A DNA stretch of 64,000 nucleotides. It comes from Bubalus kerabau. Its lineage: Eukaryota; Chordata; Mammalia; Artiodactyla; Bovidae. Made by a program: the position numbers and the translations under genes. Where the stretch lies: positions 1,116,001-1,180,000 of the forward strand of contig NW_026577903.1 in NCBI RefSeq assembly GCF_029407905.1. The letters run 5' to 3'. The notes beneath the pieces were generated by a model. It searched no databases and had not been told where the DNA came from. It saw only the letters and a list, made by a program, of their open reading frames with translations. This document shows, piece by piece, positions 21,985-33,555 of this stretch (positions are counted from its first letter, which is position 1; the number at the start of each line of letters is the position of its first letter).

Positions 21985-22744
21985 AAGACTATGAGAGGCA
22001 GATATTTTAGAGTATAATTATTGTAAAGAGTTTGTCTAAAAGCTCATATCACATTTACATTTTTTACTTTTGTTGTTGTCGTTTCCAGGTAGTTTCTTGC
22101 TGACAAGCTTGTGACAGATATAACAATAGAGCAATTTTTACCTCAAAAGAAACCTAGGCACTATGAACATGTTGTGCTTAATGTTGTTGACTCTTAGACA
22201 TGTCTATAATGGAGGAGCAAAACCAAAAATACTAGATATTTAATATTGACTAGTTCCCAGTTCACGGGACTCTGACATTCATTTAGGTCAATGTTTACTT
22301 GTATTTCCAGCAGTTTGATTTGGAAGGGCTGCCTTGTCTTGAGACCATTGAAATCAGAACACAGAACTTGAGCAATATTATCAAAAAACACAGGGCTCAC
22401 ACTGACACATACCTTAATCCAAACAGACAGACAAGACATCTTCCAGTTTTCCGCCTGAGATTTAAAATATTTCTTTGAGCCAGTCTTCTGGGGAGTGGGG
22501 GGATGGGGGTGGCAGTAAGGCAGGCTTGGGTAACAAGCTAATTGTTGGTCATTGCATATGCAAAGAACCAGCTTTCCGGGTTCCAAGGAAAAAAGTTTCC
22601 TTGGTAACCAACTTTGTCTGGTTCTATAGAATATCATGGCCCTCCTAGGTCAGGTCATCTTGCCTTTCTGTAGTCCTCGTTTTATCCCTAAATCATAGAC
22701 AGCTTGGATTGTCTCTGTGGGGTGTATGTATTGTCCTCATGTTT

Positions 22745-23730
22745 GACCTGGCGGCAGCAGCGAGGTCCGAGAGCCTCTCCTGGAACCGGGCGTGGGGACG
22801 GGGCTCACCGAGAGCCACTGGTGAAGGTGGGCAGCGCCCCTGGAGCGCAGCTGGGGCGGGGCGAACCCGGGCGGCGCAGGGCGGGTGTCGGCTCCTGGCG
22901 GGGGTAGGGGAGGGCTTCCCAGTTGTGCTCTCGGAGATGGCCACTGCAGCTGGAAACGCGCCGGGAGCGCAGCCAGGGTGGGGTAAACCTGGGCTGCACA
23001 GGTCGAGATTCCGCTCGCTGTGGGTGGGGGGTCGGTCCCTGTTGTGCTCCCGGGGGTCGCCAATATGGCTGGGAACCCGCCGGGAGCCCGGCAGGGCCGG
23101 GGCGAAACCTGGCGGCACGGGGCGGGGTGGGGTTCCGTTCTCAGTGGGGGTCGGCTCCTGGCGGGGGTGGGGGAGGGCTTTCCAGATGTGCTGTTGGGGG
23201 TCGCCATTGCGGCTGGGAATGCCCATTTCCTGAACTCCTGGATCCCCAAGGATCGGCATCCATTGGCCACAGCGGAGGGGTGCGGAACACAGGTAAGGGA
23301 ACGGGGACTGCCTGGAGCAGGGAACCATGTATTCCGCCCTGTGTTGGCACAGTCTCAGAGCTCCCCAACCTGGCGGTCGCAGAAAGGCCTCGTCTTTGGG
23401 GTCAAGGCCTTTACCGCTCCACCCCTCTGCTGAAAAACCTCAGAGTCTGCGCGGTTTTCCCAAGCAGCCTAGTGTCCGCTGGAAGTCCAAGGGACAGAAC
23501 CCTGAATTCTGGCCGGCTGGCCCAGCCCTGCTTCTGCCACTTTGTAGGCCAGCGGGCCCTGGAGCACCTGCTAGGATGGGAAAGGGAAGGGTACGCGAAT
23601 TGCACCCTGGTGGCCGCCGAGGCAGCAAAGAAGGGGGGAGGGCACCTTACTGCCCTTTAATAGCAGACAGAATCTGTGGCTGTCCTGCTGCGTGGGCCTT
23701 TTCATGGGGACCTTGTGCAATAAAAGTTTA
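22745..23730. repeat. Complex satellite, partial unit 3 of copy 1
   Basis: This holds the CpG-rich head (anchors about 22,918, 23,036 and 23,180), an intact CACAG/GTAAGG site at 23,293-23,298 and the segment down to AATAAA. It stops six bases after the AATAAA, where satellite I resumes at CCGGTGACC. An internal deletion has removed the GAAACTTAGTAGGGTGCATGG region found in the other units. Confidence 0.8.
23719..23724 (+). promoter_or_regulatory. AATAAA, unit 3 copy 1, at the junction with satellite I
   Basis: The hexamer is kept, but the GT-rich stretch after it is replaced by satellite I. Confidence 0.5.
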
Positions 23731-25132
23731 CCGGTGACCTTAGGGAACTTCCCAGTGTGCTTCTGACAGATGAGGGATGCTGTGGAGTTGGCGGGGCCTC
23801 TCAGGACTCCGCTGGGTTTGGCGCAATGGAAGAGGGCCTCATCTCCAGGGAAGGCAGGAACCTCAGGCTTCCTCTCCGTTTCGGACTCCGACCGCAGGGT
23901 CCCTGCAGAATTGGGACAGGAGAGTCAGGAATCGTCTTGTCTGAGGAAGGGAACTCTGCTTGCCTCTCGAGGTGCTCAGGGGGTCTCAGGCCCCTTGTTG
24001 AGCTGTGTGTGGAACCTGCGGGTGTTTCCGGAAATGCACGACGGTGACAGTGCCCCTTCGTGTTGTGCCTTCACCCACTGGGTTGCCTTCGAAGAGGTGT
24101 CCAGGCCTCGGGTTCTTTTCAAGAGCGGACAGGGAAATCGGGGTCTTTCGGCATGTGGGACCACCCACGGGGCTAGTCTCAAATTTCCTAGTGAGGCCGG
24201 CTTCATCCTGAGGTGTGCTGGGAAGGCCGGGGACCCTTCCAGACAAAGAAGGGGGATCGACTCTCCTGTCGCCATCAGGAGGGGAGAAGGGGCTCAGATG
24301 AAGTGGGTCCAGAACCCTCTGTGTTACCCCCGAGGGAAACCGGCATGTGGGGGACTTTTGGGGGTTGCATGAAAGGAGTCAGGTACCGTTTCGCACTTCA
24401 GGACAGAACCTGGGACTTCCCTTGAGACGCCGTAGCGGGCAAGGGCCTCATCTTGCGAAGACGTTGGGACCATGTGGATTTTCTCGAGTTGCGGCGGGAT
24501 TCTATAGTTACGACGGGGATTTCAGGCTTCCTCTTGTGTTGGCCCCGGGAAGCCTAATCTTCCATTCGAGTTGCGAGGGAAAGCTGAGGGTTGCACTCGA
24601 ATCACTGCAGGGCCAAAGAGACCTCATCTAGGCCTGTGTCCGGGACTTAACGTTCCTCTCAAGGGAAGACAGGGATCTCAGGGTGGCGTTCCAGACTCCC
24701 CCGGGGAGTCAGGCCTCGCCTCGAGGGCAAGCCAAGGATGCTGCTCTCCTCTCAAGTCGCGACGCAGATCTCTTGGAGCCCCCTGAGTGGCCTCAAGGGA
24801 GTCAGGCCTTCTCTTCAGTTTGGAGAGAGGACTCGGGATTTTGCTCTGGGTCAGGCAGGAAAAGAAGGCCCTCACCTCGCGAGCATGGGGGCTTCTCAGG
24901 GGTTTCCTCGAGCTGCGGTGCCCGTGGGGGTTTTCTCACGAGGCAAGACGAGGATCTCAGGGAGCCTCTCGTGCGGTGCCAGGGAAGTCAGGTCTCTGTG
25001 CGCGTGCTGAGGGGGAGCGCGTCATAGCTCTCCAGTCATGGGAGAGGACTAGGGCCTCCAGACGCGTTGAAGAAGGACACTCGACGTCTTTCTGGGGTTG
25101 CGGCGGGAAAGCCTCGTTTCCCTCGACTTCTG
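23731..25132. repeat. Satellite I monomer 1 (diverged edge)
   Basis: 1,402 bp. Edge-type sequence such as TTGCGAAGACGTTGGGACC near 24,453, against TTGCCAAGAGGTGGGAACC in the core. Roughly 12% divergent from core in the stretch I compared (24,340-24,480). Confidence 0.85.
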
Positions 25133-26533
25133 CCGGGGACCTGAGGGAACTTCCCATGGTGCCTCTGATAGGTGAGGGATGCTGTGGAGTTGGCGGGGCC
25201 TCTCGGGACTCCGCTGGGCTTGGTGCAATGGAAGAGGGCCTCATCTCGAGGGGAGACAGGAAACTTAGGCTTCCTCTCCTTTTCGGACTCCAACCACAGG
25301 GTCCCTGCAGAGTTGGGACAGGAGAGTCAGGCCTCGTCTTGTCTGAGGAAGGGAACTCCGCTTGCCTCTCGAATTGCTCAGGGTGTCTCACGCACCTCGT
25401 CGAGCTGTGTGTGGAAACCGCGGGTTTTTCCGGACGACACACGGGGGTGTCAGTGCCCCTTCGAATGGTAACTTCACCCACAGGGTTGCCTTCGAAGAGG
25501 TGTCCGGGCATCGGGTTCTTATCCAGAGCGGACTGGGAAATCGGGGTCGTTCGGCATGTGGCACAACCCACGGGGCTCGTCTCGAATTTCCTCGGGAGGC
25601 CGGCCTCATCCTGAGGTGTGCCGGGAAAGCCGGGAACCCCTTCCAGAATACGCAGGGGAATCGACTCTCCTGTCGTGATGAGGAGGGGAGAAGGGGCTCA
25701 GATGAAGGGGTGCCAGGACCCTCAGTGTTCCCCTCGAGGGGACCCGGCGTGTCTGGGAAATTTTGGAGGTCGCATGAAGGGTGTCAGGTACCGTTTCGCA
25801 ACTCAGGACGGAACGTGAGACTTCCCTTGAGACGCCGTAGCGCGCAAGGGCCCCATCTTGCGAAGACGTTGGGACCACGTGGTTTTTCTCGAGTTGCGGC
25901 GGGAATCTCGAGTTACGACGGGGATTTCAGGCTTCCTCTTGGGTTGGCCCTGGGAAGCCCCATCTTCCATTCGAGTTGCGAGGGAAAGCTGGGGGTTGCG
26001 CTCGAGTCACTGCAGGGCCCAAGAGACCTCATCCAGGCTTGTGTCTAGGACCTAATGTTCCTCTCAAGGGATGACTGGGATCTTGGGGTTGCATTCTAGA
26101 CTCACCCAGGAGTCAGGCGTCCTCTCGAGGGGAAACAAAGGACTTCTCTCTCTTCTCGAGTCGCGACGGGTATTTCTTGGAGCCCACTGAGTGGACTAAA
26201 GGGAGTCAAGCCTCCTCTGGAGTTTGGAGAGAGGACTCGGGATTGCACTCCAGGACATGCAGGAAAAGAAGGCCCTCATCTCACGATGACGGGGGGGGTC
26301 TCGGTGGTTTTACCGAGCTGCAGCGCCTGTGTTGGTTTCTCAGGAGGTACTACGGGGAGCTCAGGGAGCCTCTTGTGTGGCGCCAGGGAAGTTAGGTCTT
26401 GATGCGTGTGGCGAGGGGGAGCGCGTCATTGCTCTCGAGTCATGGTAGGGGAATCAGGCCTCTAGACGCGTTGAAGGACTCTCAAGATCTCTCTTGGGTC
26501 TTGGCAAGAATACCTGGGTTCCCTCGACTTGTG
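25133..26533. repeat. Satellite I monomer 2 (diverged edge)
   Basis: 1,401 bp. Shares edge-type variants with monomer 1, including CGAAGACGTTGGGACC near 25,861. Confidence 0.85.
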
Positions 26534-27935
26534 CCGGTGACCTCAGGGAGATTCTCCGGGTGCCTCTGAGAAGTCAGGGATACTGTGGAGTTGGGAAAGA
26601 CCTCTCGGGACTCCACTGGGTTTGGTGAAATGGAAGGGGGCCACATCTCGAGGGGAGGCAGGAACCTCAGGGTTCCTCTCCATTTCTGATTCCGATCGCA
26701 GCCCCCTGCATAGTTGGGAGAGGTGAGTCAGGCCTTGTCTTGTGTGCAGGAATGGACCTCCGCTTGCCTCTCGAGTTGTTCACTGGGTGACAGGCACTTG
26801 TTGAGCTGTATGAGTAACCTGCGGTATTTTCCGGACGATGCACGGGGGTGGCCGTGCCCCTTCGTGCTGTGCCTTCACCCACAGGGTTGCCTTCGAAGAG
26901 GGGTCCGGGCCTCGGGTCCTTCTCAAGGGCGGACCGGGGAATCGGGGGCGTTCGGCATGTGGCCCCACCCACGTGGCTCGTCTCGAATTTCCCCGTGAGA
27001 CCGGCTTCATCCTGAGGTGCGCCGGGAAGGCCGGGAACCCCTTCTGGACCACGCAGGGGAATCGCCTCTCCTGTCGCGATCAGGAGGGGAGAAGGGCCTC
27101 AGATGAAGCTGTGCCGGGACTCTCGGTGTTCCCCTCGAGGGAACCCGGCGTGTTGGGGAACTTTTGGGTGTCGTACGAAGGGTGTCAGGTACCGTTTCGC
27201 ACTTCAGGGTGGAACATGGGACTTCCCTTGAGACGCCGTAGTGGGCAAGGGCCTCATCTTGCGAAGACGTTGGAACCACGTGGTTTTTCTCGATTTGCGG
27301 CGGGATTCTCGAGTGACGACGGGGATTACAGGCTTCCTCCTCTGTTGGCCCTGGGAAGCCCCGTCTTCCATTCGAGTGGCGAGGGAAAGTGGGGGCTGCC
27401 TTGAGTCACTGCAGGGCCAAAGGGACCTCATCTAGGCGTGTGTCCAGGACCTAATGTTCCTATCCAGGGAAGGCAGAGATCTCGGGGTTGCATTCCAGGA
27501 TCCCCCGGGGTGCCAGGCCTCGTCTCGAGGGGAAGCCAAGGACTCCGCTGTCCTCCCGAGTCGCTACGCGTATCTCTTGGAGCCCCCTAGTGGCCTCAGT
27601 GGAGTCAAGCCTCCTCTTAATTTTGGAGAGAGGGCTCGGGATTGTTCTCCAGGCCATGAAGGAAAAGAAGGCCCTTCACCTCGTGAGGACGGGGGCGTCT
27701 CAGGGGTTTCCTCGAGCTGCGGCGCCCTTGGGGTTTTTCTCGCGAGGCAAGACGAGGATCTCAGGGAGCCTCTCGTGCGGCGCCAGGGAAGTCAGGTCTC
27801 CCTGCGCGTGGCGAGGGGGAGCGCGTCATGGCTCTCGAGTCACGGGAGGGGACTAGGGCCTCGAGATGCGTTGAAGAGGGACTATCGAGGTCTTTCTCGG
27901 GTTGTGTCGGGAAAAGTCATTTCCCTCGCCTTCTG
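26534..27935. repeat. Satellite I monomer 3 (mosaic edge/core)
   Basis: 1,402 bp. The first 300 bp are edge-type. About 26,832-27,095 is near-identical to core monomers. The following ~350 bp is edge-type again and the last part is intermediate. The mosaic pattern suggests conversion. Confidence 0.85.
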
Positions 27936-29340
27936 CCGGGGACCTTAGGGAACTTCCCAGGGTGCCTCTGAGAGGCGAGGGATCCTGTGGAGGTGGCCGG
28001 GCCCCTCGAGACTCCGCTGGGTCTGGCGCAACGGAAGAGGGCCTCACCTCGAGGGGAGGCAGGAACCTCAGGCTTCCTCTCCGTTTCGGACTCCGACCGC
28101 AGGGTCCCTGCAGAGTTGGGACCGGAGAGTCAGGCCTCGTCTTGTCTGAGGAAGGGAACCCCGCTGGCCTCTCGAGTTGCTCAGGGGGTCTCAGGCCCCT
28201 CGTCGAGCTGTGTGTGGAACCCGCGGGTCTTTGCGGACGATGCACGGGGGTGGCAGTGCCCCTTCGTGTTGTGCCTTCCCCCACAGGGTTGCCTTCGAAG
28301 AGGGGTCCGGGCCTCGGGTCCTTCTCAAGGGCGGACTGGGGAATCAGGGGCGTTCGGCATGTGGCCCCACCCACGTGGCTCGTCTCGAATTTCCTCGTGA
28401 GACCGGCCTCCTCCTGAGGTGCGCCGGGAAGGCCGGGAACCCCTTCCAGACCACGCAGGGGAATCGCCTCTCCTGTCGCGATCAGGAGGGGAGAAGGCGC
28501 TTAGAGGAAGCGGTGCCGGGACCCTCGGTGTTCACCTCGAGGGAACCCGGCGTGTCGGGGGACTTTTGGGGGTCGCAGGAAGGCTGTCAGGGACCGTTTC
28601 GCCCTTCAGGGCGGAACAGGGGACTTCCCTTGAGACGCCTTGGCGGGCAAGGGCCTCATCTTGCCAAGAGGTGGGAACCACGTGGTTTTTCTCGAGTTGC
28701 GGCGGGATTCTCGAGTTACGACGGGGATCTCAGCCTTCCCCTTGGGTTGGCCCTGGGAAGCCCAATCTTCCCCTCGGGTTGCGAGGGAAAGCTGGGGGTT
28801 GCGCTCGAGTCACTGCAGGGCCGAAGAGACCTCACCTAGGCGTGTGTCCGGGACCTACTATTCCTCTCCAGGGAAGGCAGGGATCTCGGGGTTGCATTGC
28901 AGGCTCCCCCGGGGAGTCAGGCCTCGTCTCGAGGGGAAGCCAAGGACTCCGCTCTCCTCTCGAGTCGTGACGCGGGTCTCTTGGAGCCCCCTGAGCGGCC
29001 TCAAGAGAGTCCAGCCTCCTCTTCCGTTTGGAGAGAGGACCCGGGATTGCTCTCCAGGCCATGCAGGAAAAGAAGGCCCTCAGCTCGCGAGGACGGGGGC
29101 GTCTCAGGGGTTTCCTCGAGCTGCGGCGCCCGTGGGGGTTTTCTCCCGAGGCACGACGAGGATCTCAGGGAGCCTCTCGTGCGGCGCCAGGGAAGTCAGG
29201 TCTCCATGCGCGTGGCGAGGGGAAGCGCGTCCTGGCTCTCGAGTCACGGGAGGGGACTAGGGCCTCGAGACGCGTTGAAGAAGGACACTCGAGGTCTTTC
29301 TCGGGGGGCCGCGGGAAACCCTCGTGTCCCTCGCCTTCTG
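27936..29340. repeat. Satellite I monomer 4 (first core-type)
   Basis: 1,405 bp. Private variants include TTGGGACCGGAGAG near 28,116 and AGAAGGCGCTTAGAGG near 28,492. Confidence 0.88.
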
Positions 29341-30745
29341 CCGGGGACCTTAGGGAACTTCCCAGGGTGCCTCTGAGAGGCGAGGGATCCTGTGGAGGTG
29401 GCGGGGCCCCTCGGGACTCCGCTGGGTCTGGCGCAACGGAAGAGGGCCTCACCTCGAGGGGAGGCAGGAACCTCAGGCTTCCTCTCCGTTTCGGACTCCG
29501 ACCGCAGGGTCCCTGCAGAGTTGGGACAGGAGAGTCAGGCCTCGTCTTGTCTGAGGAAGGGAACCCCGCTGGCCTCTCGAGTTGCTCAGGGGGTCTCAGG
29601 CCCCTTGTCGAGCTGTGTGTGGAACCCGCGGGTCTTTGCGGACGATGCACGGGGGTGGCAGTGCCCCTTCGTGTTGTGCCTTCACCCACAGGTTTGCCTC
29701 CGAAGAGGGGTCCGGGCCTCGGGTCCTTCTCAAGGGCGGACCGGGGAATTGGGGGCGTTCGGCATGTGGCCCCACCCACGTGGCTCGTCTCGAATTTCCT
29801 CGTGAGACCGGCCTCCTCCTGAGGTGCGCCGGGAAGGCCGGGAACCCCTTCCAGACCACGCAGGGGAATCGCCTCTCCTGTCGCGATCAGGAGGGGAGAA
29901 GGGGCTCAGAGGAAGCGGTGCCGGGACCCTCGGTGTTCCCCTCGAGGGAACCCGGCGTGTCGGGGGACTTTTGGGGGTCGCAGGAAGGCTGTCAGGGACC
30001 GTTTCGCCCTTCAGGGCGGAACAGGGGACTTCCCTTGAGACGCCGTGGCGGGCAAGGGCCTCATCTTTCGAAGAGGTGGGAACCACGTGGTTTTTCTCGA
30101 GTTGCGGCGGCATTCTCGAATTACGACGGGGATCTCAGCCTTCCCCTTGGGTTGGCCCTGGGAAGCCCAATCTTCCCCTCGGGTTGCGAGGGAAAGCTGG
30201 GGGTTGCGCTCGAGTCACCGCAGGGCCAAAGAGACCTCACCTAGGCGCGTGTCCGGGACCTCATATTCCTCTCCAGGGAAGGCAGGGATCTCGGGGTTGC
30301 ATTCCAGGCTCCCCTGGGGAGTCAGGCCTTGTCTCGAGGGGAAGCCAAGGACTCCGCTCTCCTCTCGAGTCGCGACGCGGGTCTCTTGGAGCCCCCTGAG
30401 CGGCCTCAAGGGAGTCCAGCCTCCTCTTCCGTTTGGAGAGAGGACCCGGGATTGCTCTCCAGGCCATGCACGAAAAGAAGGCCCTCAGCTCGCGAGGACG
30501 GGGGCGTCTCAGGGGTTTCCTCGAGCTGCGGCGCCCGTGGGGGTTTTCTCCCGAGGCACGACGAGGATCTCAGGGAGCCTCTCGTGCGGCGCCAGGGAAG
30601 TCAGGTCTCCATGCGCGTGGCGAGGGGGAGCGCGTCCTGGCTCTCGAGTCACGGGAGGGGACTAGGGCCTCGAGACGCGTTGAAGAAGGACTCTCGAGGT
30701 CTTCCTCGGGGGGCGGCGGGAAACCCTCGTGTCCCTCGCCTTCTG
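29341..30745. repeat. Satellite I monomer 5
   Basis: 1,405 bp. Private variants include CCCCTTGTCGAGC near 29,601 and CATCTTTCGAAGAGG near 30,061. Confidence 0.88.
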
Positions 30746-32150
30746 CCGGGGACCTTAGGGAACTTCCCAGGGTGCCTCTGAGAGGCGAGGGATCCTGTGG
30801 AGGTGGCGGGGCCCCTCGGGACTCCGCTGGGTCTGGCGCAACGGAAGAGGGCCTCACCTCGAGGGGAGGCAGGAACCTCAGTCTTCCTCTCCGTTTCGGA
30901 CTCCACCCGCAGGGTCCCTGCAGAGTTGGGACAGGAGAGTCAGGCCTCGTCTTGTCTGAGGAAGGGAACCCCGCTGGCCTCTCGAGTTGCTCAGGGGGTC
31001 TCAGGCCCCTCGTCGAGCTGTGTGTGGAACCCGCGGGTCTTTGCGGACGATGCACGGGGGTGGCAGTGCCCCTTCGCGTTGTGCCTTCCCCCACAGGGTT
31101 GCCTTCGAAGAGGGGTCCGGGCCTCGGGTCCTTCTCAAGGGCGGACCGGGGAATCAGGGGCGTTCGGCATGTGGCCCCACCCACGTGGCTCGTCTCGAAT
31201 TTCCTCGTGAGACCGGCCTCATCCTGAGGTGCGCCGGGAAGGCCGGGAACCCCTTCCAGACCACGCAGGGGAATCGCCTCTCCTGTCGCGATCAGGAGGG
31301 GAGAAGGGGCTCAGAGGAAGCGGTGCCGGGACCCTCGGTGTTCCCCTCGAGGGAACCCGGCGTGTCGGGGCACTTTTGGGGGTCGCAGGAAGGCTGTCAG
31401 GGACCGTTTCGCCCTTCAGGGCGGAACAGGGGACTTCCCTTGAGACGCCCTGGCGGGCAAGGGCCTCATCTTGCCAAGAGGTGGGAACCACGTGGTTTTT
31501 CTCGAGTTGCGGCGGCATTCTCGAGTTACGACGGGGATCTCAGCCTTCCCCTTGGGTTGGCCCTGGGAAGCCCAATCTTCCCCTCGGGTTGCGAGGGAAA
31601 GCTGGGGGTTGCGCTCGAGTCACCGCAGGGCCCAAGAGACCTCACCTAGGCGTGTGTCCGGGACCTAATATTCCTCTCCAGGGAAGGCAGGGATCTCGGG
31701 GTTGCATTCCAGGCTCCCCCGGGGAGTCAGGCCTCGTCTCGAGGGGAAGCCAAGGACTCCGCTCTCCTCTCGAGTCGCGACGCGGGTCTCTTGGAGCCCT
31801 CTGAGCGGCCTCAAGAGAGTCCAGCCTCCTCTTCCGTTTGGAGAGAGGACCCGGGATTGCTCTCCAGGCCATGCAGGAAAAGAAGGCCCTCAGCTCGCGA
31901 GGACGGGGGCGTCTCAGGGGTTTCCTCGAGCTGCGGCGCCCGTGGGGGTTTTCTCCCGAGGCACGACGAGGATCTCAGGGAGCCTCTCGTGCGGCGCTAG
32001 GGAAGTCAGGTCTCCATGCGCGTAGCGAGGGGGAGCGCGTCCTGGCTCTCGAGTCACGGGAGGGGACTAGGGCCTCGAGACGCGTTGAAGAAGGACTCTC
32101 GAGGTCTTTCTCGGGGGGCGGCGGGAAACCCTCGTGTCCCTCGCCTTCTG
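30746..32150. repeat. Satellite I monomer 6 (dimer type A)
   Basis: 1,405 bp. Carries GGGGCACTTTTGGGG near 31,367, shared only with monomer 8. Confidence 0.88.
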
Positions 32151-33555
32151 CCGGGGACCTTAGGGAACTTCCCAGGGTGCCTCTGAGAGGCGAGGGATCC
32201 TGTGGAGGTGGCGGGGCCCCTCGGGACTCCGCTGGGTCTGGCGCAACGGAAGAGGGCCTCACCTCGAGGGGAGGCAGGAACGTCAGGCTTCCTCTCCGTT
32301 TCGGACTCCGCCCGCAGGGTCCCTGCAGAGTTGGGACAGGAGAGTCAGGCCTCGTCTTGTCTGAGGAAGGGAACCCCGCTGGCCTCTCGAGTTGCTCAGG
32401 GGGTCTCAGGCCCCTCGTCGAGCTGTGTGTGGAACCCGCGGGTCTTTGCGGACGATGCACGGGGGTGGCAGTGCCCCTTCGCGTTGTGCCTTCCCCCACA
32501 GGGTTGCCTTCGAAGAGGGGTCCGGGCCTCGGGTCCTTCTCAAGGGCGGACCGGGGAATCGGGGGCGTTCGGCATGTGGCCCCACCCACGTGGCTCGTCT
32601 CGAATTTCCTCGTGAGACCGGCCTCATCCTGAGGTGCGCCGGGAAGGCCGGGAACCCCTTCCAGACCACGCAGGGGAATCGCCTCTCCTGTCGCGATCAG
32701 GAGGGGAGAAGGGGCTCAGAGGAAGCGCTGCCGGGACCCTCGGTGTTCCCCTCTAGGGAACCCGGCGTGTCGGGGGACTTTTGGGGGTCGCAGGAAGGCT
32801 GTCAGGGACCGTTTCGCCCTTCAGGGCGGAACAGGGGACTTCCCTTGAGACGCCCTGGCGGGCAAGGGCCTCATCTTGCCAAGAGGTGGGAACCACGTGG
32901 TTTTTCTCGAGTTGCGGCGGGATTCTCGAGTTACGACGGGGATCTCAGCCTTCCCCTTGGGTTGGCCCTGGGAAGCCCAATCTTCCCCTCGGTTTGCGAG
33001 GGAAAGCTGGGGGTTGCGCTCGAGTCACTGCAGGGCCGAAGAGACCTCACCTAGGCGTGTGTCCGGGACCTCATATTCCTCTCCAGGGAAGGCAGGGATC
33101 TCGGGGTTGCATTCCAGGCTCCCCCGGGGAGTCAGGCCTCATCTCGAGGGGAAGCCAAGGACTCCGCTCTCCTCTCGAGTCACGACGCGGGGCTCTTGGA
33201 GCCCCCTGAGCGGCCTCAAGGGAGTCCAGCCTCCTCTTCCGTTTGGAGAGAGGACCCGGGATTTCTCTCCAGGCCATGCAGGAAAAGAAGGCCCTCAGCT
33301 CACGAGGACGGGGGCGTCTCAGGGGTTTCCTCGAGCTGCGGCGCCCGTGGGGGTTTTCTCCCGAGGCACGACGAGGATCTCAGGGAGCCTCTCGTGCGGC
33401 GCCAGGGAAGTCAGGTCTCCATGCGCGTGGCGAGGGGGAGCGCGTCCTGGCTCTCGAGTCACGGGAGGGGACTAGGGCCTCGAGACGCGTTGAAGAAGGA
33501 CTCTCGAGGTCTTCCTCGGGGGGCGGCGGGAAACCCTCGTGTCCCTCGCCTTCTG
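32151..33555. repeat. Satellite I monomer 7 (dimer type B)
   Basis: 1,405 bp. Carries CCCCTCTAGGGAACC near 32,747 and CTCGGTTTGCG near 32,988, shared with monomer 9. Confidence 0.88.

Larger units (their letters stand above)
18295..22744. repeat. Complex SINE-bearing satellite, unit 2 of copy 1
   Basis: A full unit of 4,450 bp, phased at GACCTGGCGGCAG. It has the same component order as unit 1 with a complete CpG-rich head. Unit-2-specific variants (an intact first Bov-A monomer, GTCAGA in place of GTAAGG) recur in unit 2 of copy 2. Confidence 0.8.

Noticed and set aside
13904..23730. Firm identification as bovine satellite 1.709
   Set aside because: SINE content fits, but the ~4.45-kb period does not match the ~3.8 kb I remember, and I could not compare sequences.
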